A DNA stretch of 54,740 nucleotides from Pseudomonas morbosilactucae (GTDB lineage Bacteria; Pseudomonadota; Gammaproteobacteria; Pseudomonadales; Pseudomonadaceae). Under the pieces are notes generated by a model. It made no database searches and was not told where the DNA came from. It worked only from the letters and a program-made list of their open reading frames with translations. This document shows, piece by piece, positions 49,525 through 54,740 of this stretch (position 1 is its first letter; each line of letters begins with the position of its first letter). The stretch lies in NCBI RefSeq assembly GCF_023241715.1, contig NZ_JALQCW010000062.1:1-54740 (forward strand). The letters run 5' to 3'. The position numbers were made by a program, and so were the translations under genes.

Positions 49525-50240
49525 GGGCGCACGCTCCGTTGATGACGGTTGAAGTACTGCTCAAGGAAGCGGAACAGTTGCCCGGACAACGCCGAGAAAA
49601 ACAGATAGCCGAAGCAGGCCACGGCGTAGAACAGCATCGGCTCCTTGGTCACGCGGACGGCCAGGTTGGTCTGGCGCATCAGGTCCACCAGGGAGATGGT
49701 CGAGACCAGCGAGGTGTCCTTGAGCAGTGACAGCCAGTTGTTCGACAGGCCCGGCAGGGCGATGCGGGTCAACTGCGGCAGCACCACCTTGGTGAAGGTG
49801 GTACGGCGCGACAGGCTCAGGGCCGAGGCGGCTTCGTACTGGCCCTTGGAAATGGTTTTGAAGGCGCCGAGCCAGATCTCGCTGGAGAACGCGGCGAACA
49901 CCAGGCTGAAGGCGATCATCGCGGCGACAAAGGTGTTGATCGCCACTTCGCCGGGGTAGCCCATGGAGCCGAGGATCTTCTGTGCCGCAATCTGGCAGCC
50001 GTAGTAGATGATCAGCAGGGTCAACAGCTCCGGCAGGCCGCGAAATACGGTGGAGAAGGTGGTGGCCCAGGCCCGCACCCAGCGGTTTTTCGAGCGGGCG
50101 GCCAGGGCTACGGCGAGCCCCAGGGGCAGGCCGATGGGCACGCAGCTCAGGGCCAGGGCGATGGTGACCAGGGCCCCGGCCAGCAAGGCCGAACCCCAGC
50201 CGCCGCTGGCGAACGATAACAGTGACAGATGTTCGAACAT
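49521..50240 (-). CDS. ABC transporter permease (HisQ-like)
   Basis: 239 residues from ATG 50240 with GAGGG upstream. EAA-type loop YEAASALSLSRRTTFTKVVLPQLTRIALPGLSNNW near 135-170. Partner of the following permease (overlap ATGA). Confidence 0.9.
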   Translation of the reverse strand: MFEHLSLLSFASGGWGSALLAGALVTIALALSCVPIGLPLGLAVALAARSKNRWVRAWATTFSTVFRGLPELLTLLIIYYGCQIAAQKILGSMGYPGEVAINTFVAAMIAFSLVFAAFSSEIWLGAFKTISKGQYEAASALSLSRRTTFTKVVLPQLTRIALPGLSNNWLSLLKDTSLVSTISLVDLMRQTNLAVRVTKEPMLFYAVACFGYLFFSALSGQLFRFLEQYFNRHQRSVRP

Positions 50241-50347
50241 GCTCGAACCCTCAGGACAAATTGAGCCTGCACGCCGGCGCCGCACTCAAGGGTGAGTGCA
50301 GGGCAGGGGTACTCGAAAGAGGCGGGCCGCCAAGCAGCCCGGGGCGG

Positions 50348-51103
50348 TCAGTAGATATCGAAGGCGAAGTAGCGGCTGGAGATCTTCTTGTAGGTGCCGT
50401 CGGCCACGATCTCGTCCAGGGCCTTGTTCAGGCGCTCGCGCAGGGCGTTGTCTTCCTTGCGCACGGCGATCGAGGCGTCGGCGGTGGTGCCATTGACGTC
50501 ACCGATGATCTTGCAGCAGTCCTTGCCGGCGGTTTCGGCCCAGGCCAGCAGCGGAAACTTGTCGGCGATCACGCCGTCGACACGGCCGGCGGCCAGGTCG
50601 CTGTTGGCTTCGTCCAGGGTCGGGTAGAACTTCACGTCGGCACCGGCCGGGCCGTAATGGTCTTCGGCGTAGATGGCTTGGGTCGAGGACGACTGCGCGC
50701 CCACGGTGCGGCCCTTGAAGTCGGTCTGGGCATCGGTGATGTCCGAGTCCTTGGCCACGGCCACCGACAGCGGGGTGCGGTAGTAGTGGTTGGTGAAGGC
50801 GATTTTCTTCTTGCGCTCGTCGGTGGCGATCATCGAGGCCACCACGGCGTCGTATTTCTTCGCCAGCAGCGCCGGGATGATGCCTTCCCAATCCTGGGCG
50901 ACGAGGGTGCATTGGACCTTCATGCGTTCGCACAGGGCGTTGGTGATGTCGACGTCAAAGCCGTGCAGCTTGTTGTCCGAGTCCACGTAGTTGAAGGGCG
51001 GGTAGGCGCCTTCGGTGGCGATTTTCAGCACTTCAGCCTGGGCGCCGGTAGCACCGGCGAGGACCATGGCACATGCACTGGCAAAGCGAACGACATTCTT
51101 CAT
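50348..51103 (-). CDS. Periplasmic amino-acid-binding protein (Lys/Arg/Orn type)
   Basis: 251 residues. Signal peptide 1-23 (MKNVVRFASACAMVLAG...QA). ArgT/HisJ-like: KIATEGAYPPFNYVDSDNKLHGFDVDITNALCERM near the start and DERKKKIAFTNHYYRTPL. Start has GAGGTG. An RpiR stop lies 12 bases upstream, and the CA motif AACAATAA overlaps that stop. Captures the substrate for the two permeases. Confidence 0.9.
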   Translation of the reverse strand: MKNVVRFASACAMVLAGATGAQAEVLKIATEGAYPPFNYVDSDNKLHGFDVDITNALCERMKVQCTLVAQDWEGIIPALLAKKYDAVVASMIATDERKKKIAFTNHYYRTPLSVAVAKDSDITDAQTDFKGRTVGAQSSSTQAIYAEDHYGPAGADVKFYPTLDEANSDLAAGRVDGVIADKFPLLAWAETAGKDCCKIIGDVNGTTADASIAVRKEDNALRERLNKALDEIVADGTYKKISSRYFAFDIY

Positions 51104-51115
51104 TTGGCACCTCGA

Positions 51116-51993
51116 TTATTGTTTTGGTCTGGCAGAGGATGTGTAACCCACGAACTCGTTATGCAGGGCGGCGGTGGCTTCCAGGCGGCGCTCGACGTCC
51201 GGGCCCAGTTGCTTGCACACCTCGTTCACCAGCAGGTGCACCAGCGACAGCATGGCTGCGGTGGACTCCCAGAACAGGTTGAACTCGGTGGGCACGCGGA
51301 ACACTTCATCGGCGTTCTGCTCGGCCCAATCACAGAAGGTGTCGGTGACCAGGGTCACCGCAATGCCAGCCTCGCGGGCCTTGTGGCAGAGGTTGAGGGC
51401 GTGGCGCGAATAGCGCCGTGCCTCGAACACCACCAGGGCGCAATCTTCCGGCTGGCTCAGCAGCACCTCGGCGTAGTGCCCGGCGGCACCGTCCACCAAG
51501 TGCACGTCATCGCGCAGATACTGCAACAGGTGGACCATGGACGCGGCGATGCCGCGCTCGGTCTGGAACCCGGCGACAAACACCTTGCGCCGGGTCGCCA
51601 GGCGCTGGGCCACGGTGAGCCAGGCCGGGGTCAGGCTGTATTCATAGACTTTCATCAGGGCGCCGACTTCCAGCTCGAAGCTGCGGGGCAAACCCTGGGG
51701 CGCCTGGTTCGGCTGCTGACGGAATTCCTGCAGCCGATCGCCGACCAGCCACGGGCCTTCGCCGAGGTCGTTTTTTCAGGTCGTTTTTTTAGGTCTTTGA
51801 AATGGCTGTAGCCAATGGCACGGCAGAAGCGCCCGACGCTGGATTCGCTGACGCCGAGCTTGTCGGCAATGTCGGCGGCGGTCTGGAAGGGCAACTCGTA
51901 GAGGTTGGCCAGCATGTAGCTGGCAATCGCCCGGCCCGAAGCGGTGGCGTTGGGCAAGCTGCTTTCAAGGCGTTGTTTGATGGGCTGGCTCAA
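51116..51993 (-). CDS. RpiR-family regulator, broken by two adjacent homopolymers
   Basis: About 291 residues when repaired. Residues 1 to about 75: HTH_6 (AIASYMLANLYELPFQTAADIADKLGVSESSVGRFCRAIGYSHFKDLK). Then a SIS sugar-isomerase-like domain about 120-270 (VFVAGFQTERGIAASMVHLLQYL, CALVVFEARRYSRHALNL). The frame is lost at plus-strand T7 (51784-51790) and T6 (51771-51776); removing one base from each gives HFKDLKNDLKNDLGEGPWLV. TTG start 51993 with AGAGGA. Divergent from dpkA and first in the transport operon, so it likely controls both. Confidence 0.8.
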
Positions 51994-52042
51994 GGCTCGG
52001 TCCTCTGCTGGGGTGCCACTGGAGAGCGAAAGTGAATGTTTT

Positions 52043-52067
52043 CTGTCATTAAGTCAATATTTGACAG
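52043..52067. promoter_or_regulatory. Inverted repeat between rpiR and dpkA
   Basis: CTGTCA (52043-52048) and TGACAG (52062-52067), 13 bases apart, in an AT-rich patch 60 bases before dpkA and 50 before rpiR. Best candidate for the RpiR operator. Confidence 0.45.
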
Positions 52068-52126
52068 ATAACTGGCGTGACGCGATAGTCAGGCCACTTC
52101 CAATAATCACTCCACTGGAGCCCGCG

Positions 52127-53158
52127 ATGTCCGAAGCCACCCCCGTGCACGCCGAAATCGAGCACCTTGAGCTGTCCGAATTGACCCAGTTGTTGCAGCG
52201 CATTTTTCTGCGTCACGGCACCCGCGTCGAGGTCGCCCAGGTGCTGGCCGACAACTGCGCCCGGGCCCAGCGGGACGGCTCCCACAGCCATGGGGTGTTT
52301 CGTATCCCGGGTTACCTGGCGTCCCTGGCCAGCGGCTGGGTCGATGGCCAGGCGCTGCCGGTGGTGGAGGATGTGGCCAGTGGTTTTATTGCTGTGGATG
52401 CGGCCAACGGCTTTGCCCAGCCGGCCCTGGCGGCGGCCCGCGAGGCCCTGATCGAGAAGGCGCGCAGTGCCGGGATCGCGGTGTTGGCGATTCGCAATTC
52501 CCACCACTTCGCCGCGCTCTGGCCAGACGTCGAGCCCTTTGCCGAAGCCGGCCTGGTGGCCCTGAGCGTGGTTAATAGCATGACCTGCGTGGTGCCCCAC
52601 GGCGCCCAGCGGCCGCTGTTCGGCACCAACCCGATTGCCTTTGCCGCGCCACGGGCCGGCGCCGAACCGATTGTGTTCGACCTGGCCACCAGCGCCATCG
52701 CCCATGGCGATGTGCAGATCGCCGCGCGCCAGGGCCAGCAATTGCCACCGGGCATGGGGGTGGACAGCCAGGGCCAGCCGACCTGCGACCCCAAGGCGAT
52801 TCTCGACGGTGGCGCCTTGCTGCCGTTTGGCGGGCACAAGGGCTCGGCGCTGTCGATGATGGTCGAGCTGCTGGCGGCGGCGCTGACCGGCGGCAATTTC
52901 TCCTTTGAGTTCGACTGGTCCCAACACCCCGGCGCACAAACCCCCTGGACCGGCCAGTTGCTGATCGTCATCGACCCGAGCAAGTCCGGGGGCGGGCGCT
53001 TTGCCAGCCGCAGTGATGAGCTGGTGCGGCAGATGCAGGCGGTGGGGCTGGAGCGTTTGCCGGGCGACCGGCGCTACCGCAGTCGGGCCCAATCCCTGGT
53101 CCAGGGCATCCCCCTGGCCGCCGCCGAGCTGGCCAAACTGCGCCAGTGGGCGGGTTGA
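52127..53158 (+). CDS. dpkA: Delta1-piperideine-2-carboxylate reductase
   Basis: 343 residues from ATG 52127 (CTGGAG upstream); the frame opening at 51944 would run through the control region. Malate/L-lactate dehydrogenase-2 fold: SHSHGVFRIPGYL near 45-60, RNSHHFAALWPDVEPFAEAGLVAL, FGTNPIAFAAPR and PFGGHKGSALSMMVELLA. Reduces the cyclic imine from AmaD to L-pipecolate with NAD(P)H. Divergent from the rpiR-transport operon, as in the P. putida D-lysine locus. Confidence 0.85.
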   Translation: MSEATPVHAEIEHLELSELTQLLQRIFLRHGTRVEVAQVLADNCARAQRDGSHSHGVFRIPGYLASLASGWVDGQALPVVEDVASGFIAVDAANGFAQPALAAAREALIEKARSAGIAVLAIRNSHHFAALWPDVEPFAEAGLVALSVVNSMTCVVPHGAQRPLFGTNPIAFAAPRAGAEPIVFDLATSAIAHGDVQIAARQGQQLPPGMGVDSQGQPTCDPKAILDGGALLPFGGHKGSALSMMVELLAAALTGGNFSFEFDWSQHPGAQTPWTGQLLIVIDPSKSGGGRFASRSDELVRQMQAVGLERLPGDRRYRSRAQSLVQGIPLAAAELAKLRQWAG

Positions 53159-53362
53159 GCCGCAAGTCGTTCATCCTCTCGGGCCGGGGTCTGTAGGCCT
53201 TAAGTTTTGCTCCCGGTAGGGGCCCGGTCTTACGTCGAGTTTGCCGGGCCTTGCCCGCCACTCCAAAGCAGCCGCCGTTTAGCGCCAAGGCAGCATGGGC
53301 CGGGCCCCACGTCCTTTTGATAATCGCCTCCGACATCTCGTCCCCCGTTTGCGGAGCGCGCC

Positions 53363-54547
53363 ATGCACAACAATAAGAACTGCCAGCACCGTCTGTTTCC
53401 GGCCTTGATCGCCGGCCTGTCTGCCTTTGGCCTGAGCACCGTCGCCGAGGCGGAAATCATGCTCTACGACAAAGACCAGACGACCTTTTCCACCGACGGT
53501 TACATCAACGCCTTTTACGTCAACAGCGACGTCGACCGTGCCGGCGACCAATTCGACCGGCGCCAGGCGCGGGTGAAGATGGGCTTTCTGCCCAACTACC
53601 TGGGCTTCAACATGAGCAAGCAGGTGGACGACCTCAAGCTCGGCGCCCGGGCGTCGTTCTGGGTGACCATCAACGACAGCGAAACCAACGGCACCGACAC
53701 CGCCATCGATGTGCGCCAGTTCTATGGCACCGTGGCCAACCCGGAGTGGGGCGAGGTGTTGATCGGTAAGGACTTCGGCCTGTTTGCCCGTTCCAACATC
53801 CTGCTTGACGAGTTGCTCGCCGGTTACGGCCAGGTCAGCGACACCCTGGGGCTGGTGGACGGCGGCGGGGTGTCGTTCGGCAATATCGGCAGCGGCTACC
53901 CGTACCCGTTCCCCACCTCGCAGATCACCTACCGCACCCCGGTGATGGACGGCCTGCGGGTGGCGGTGGGGATCATGGACCCGGTGGACACCAACGACAG
54001 CAGCGCCCTGGGCAAGGCCTACCAGAAGAACCCGCGCACCGAGAGCGAGGTGACCTACCAGTTCGACCTGGGCGGGGCGAAAATCTACAGCTGGCTCAAC
54101 GGCAGCTACCAGACCTCCGACAACACCGATTCCACCGTGGCCTCTGTGACCTCCAAGGGCCTGGGCTACGGGGTGCAGGCGAAGATGGGCGGCTTGTCCC
54201 TGACCGGTTCCGGGTTCCAGGCCAAGGGCATCAACCCGTTCTTCACCAACAACGCCGGCGAGGCCACGTTGCGTAATGTCGACAGCAAGGGCTATCTGCT
54301 GCAGGGCTCGTACAAACTCGGCAAGAACCGCCTGGCCCTGTCCTATGGCAAGACCAAGGACGACGGCAACGGCGTGGTCGGCAGCGGCGCTGACTATGAA
54401 ACCCGCGGCATTGCCCTGTTTCACGACATCAACGACAACCTCAAGTTGGTGGCCGAGTACAACCAGTTCGAGATTGCCGGGCATGAAACCAGCGCCCAGA
54501 ACGAAAACACCGACACCTTCGCCGTAGGTGCCGTGCTCACCTGGTAA
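53363..54547 (+). CDS. Outer-membrane porin (Gram-negative porin family)
   Basis: 394 residues. Signal peptide about 1-30 (ending VAEA). Porin_4-like barrel: MLYDKDQTTFSTDGYINAFYV, RRQARVKMGF, ARASFWVTI, VRQFYGTV, GEVLIGKDFGLFARSNIL, ending AVLTW with the aromatic C terminus. Solute unknown. GGAG lies before ATG 53363. The first codons hold overlapping CA motifs (AACAATAAGAA at 53369-53379), suggesting Crc control. Confidence 0.85.
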   Translation: MHNNKNCQHRLFPALIAGLSAFGLSTVAEAEIMLYDKDQTTFSTDGYINAFYVNSDVDRAGDQFDRRQARVKMGFLPNYLGFNMSKQVDDLKLGARASFWVTINDSETNGTDTAIDVRQFYGTVANPEWGEVLIGKDFGLFARSNILLDELLAGYGQVSDTLGLVDGGGVSFGNIGSGYPYPFPTSQITYRTPVMDGLRVAVGIMDPVDTNDSSALGKAYQKNPRTESEVTYQFDLGGAKIYSWLNGSYQTSDNTDSTVASVTSKGLGYGVQAKMGGLSLTGSGFQAKGINPFFTNNAGEATLRNVDSKGYLLQGSYKLGKNRLALSYGKTKDDGNGVVGSGADYETRGIALFHDINDNLKLVAEYNQFEIAGHETSAQNENTDTFAVGAVLTW

Positions 54548-54578
54548 CCCCCGCCGTCGGCCCCGGCACGCGCATCGC

Positions 54579-54740
54579 GCCCGGGCTGGCGGCGTCTGTG
54601 GACCCACCGTGTAGGAGCCGGCTTGCCGGCGATGGCGATCTTGCGGGCCTCATCGCTGGCAAGCCAGCTCCTACAAAGACGTCGGCACCAACAGGGCAGG
54701 TAGGCCCGGGCTGGCGGCGTCTGTGGACTCACCTTGTAGG
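54579..54740. repeat. REP pair within a tandem unit of 125 bases, cut by the window end
   Basis: An inverted REP pair (54611-54675) is bracketed by direct copies of GCCCGGGCTGGCGGCGTCTG starting at 54579 and 54704. The second copy runs into another GTAGG at the last bases, so a tandem array likely continues beyond the window. Confidence 0.75.

Noticed and set aside
51771..51790. Programmed -1 ribosomal frameshift in rpiR at A-AAA-AAA
   Set aside because: Slipping at the A7 run meets TGA two codons later, and the A6 run is not in a canonical slippery frame. Homopolymer indels explain it better.

Overview
The window looks like a Pseudomonas chromosome of the P. fluorescens/P. putida type. The evidence is uniformly high GC, many extragenic palindromes of the 'GTAGGAGC.GGCTTGCC.GCGAT' type, Pseudomonas-style gene sets (aco, amaD/dpkA, FecI/FecR/receptor, DUF2388) and Crc-type CA motifs at translation starts. 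No rRNA, tRNA or CRISPR array was seen.

Layout. (1) 170-5785, minus strand: a four-gene secreted-protein operon with two paralogous large exported proteins, a small curlin-repeat protein and a large curlin-repeat (amyloid) protein. (2) 6045-14548, plus strand: sensor kinase, giant multicopper oxidase, SCO/cytochrome c fusion, second near-identical sensor kinase and an NtrC-type regulator. This matches the MnxS1/McoA/MnxS2/MnxR manganese-oxidation system known from P. putida GB-1. The oxidase has a textbook sigma54 promoter plus an IHF site, and the divergent amyloid operon has a sigma54-like promoter too, so amyloid matrix and metal oxidation may be co-regulated. (3) 15095-24149: acyl-CoA metabolism (acyl-CoA dehydrogenase, acyl-CoA ligase, 3-hydroxyacyl-CoA dehydrogenase) with a PAS kinase/FixJ-like pair, a TetR and an AraC regulator. 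(4) 24272-31873: acetoin catabolism (acoR divergent from acoXABC and a butanediol dehydrogenase) with tandem activator sites and a sigma54 promoter. (5) 32025-46714: an accessory stretch with an intact hicAB, a fused hicA-hicB, a degraded hicA piece, three copies of a long Pseudomonas repeat, an integrase remnant, a DUF5677 gene, small orphan genes, and an iron-responsive-type sigma/anti-sigma/TonB receptor set. (6) 46715-53158: a D-lysine uptake and catabolism cluster (RpiR regulator, binding protein, two permeases, amaD, ATPase; divergent dpkA). (7) 53363-54547: an outer-membrane porin, followed by the start of a REP tandem array.

Sequence caveat: at least five otherwise normal genes are broken by one- or two-base indels (curlin near 236-241, exported protein near 4503-4511, oxidase near 8664-8669, ABC ATPase at the A7 run 46769-46775, rpiR at the T6/T7 runs 51771-51790), and a sixth indel may have fused hicA to hicB. 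This many single-base lesions in one window suggests residual assembly indels rather than true pseudogenes. For these genes I give the repaired extent and mark the break.
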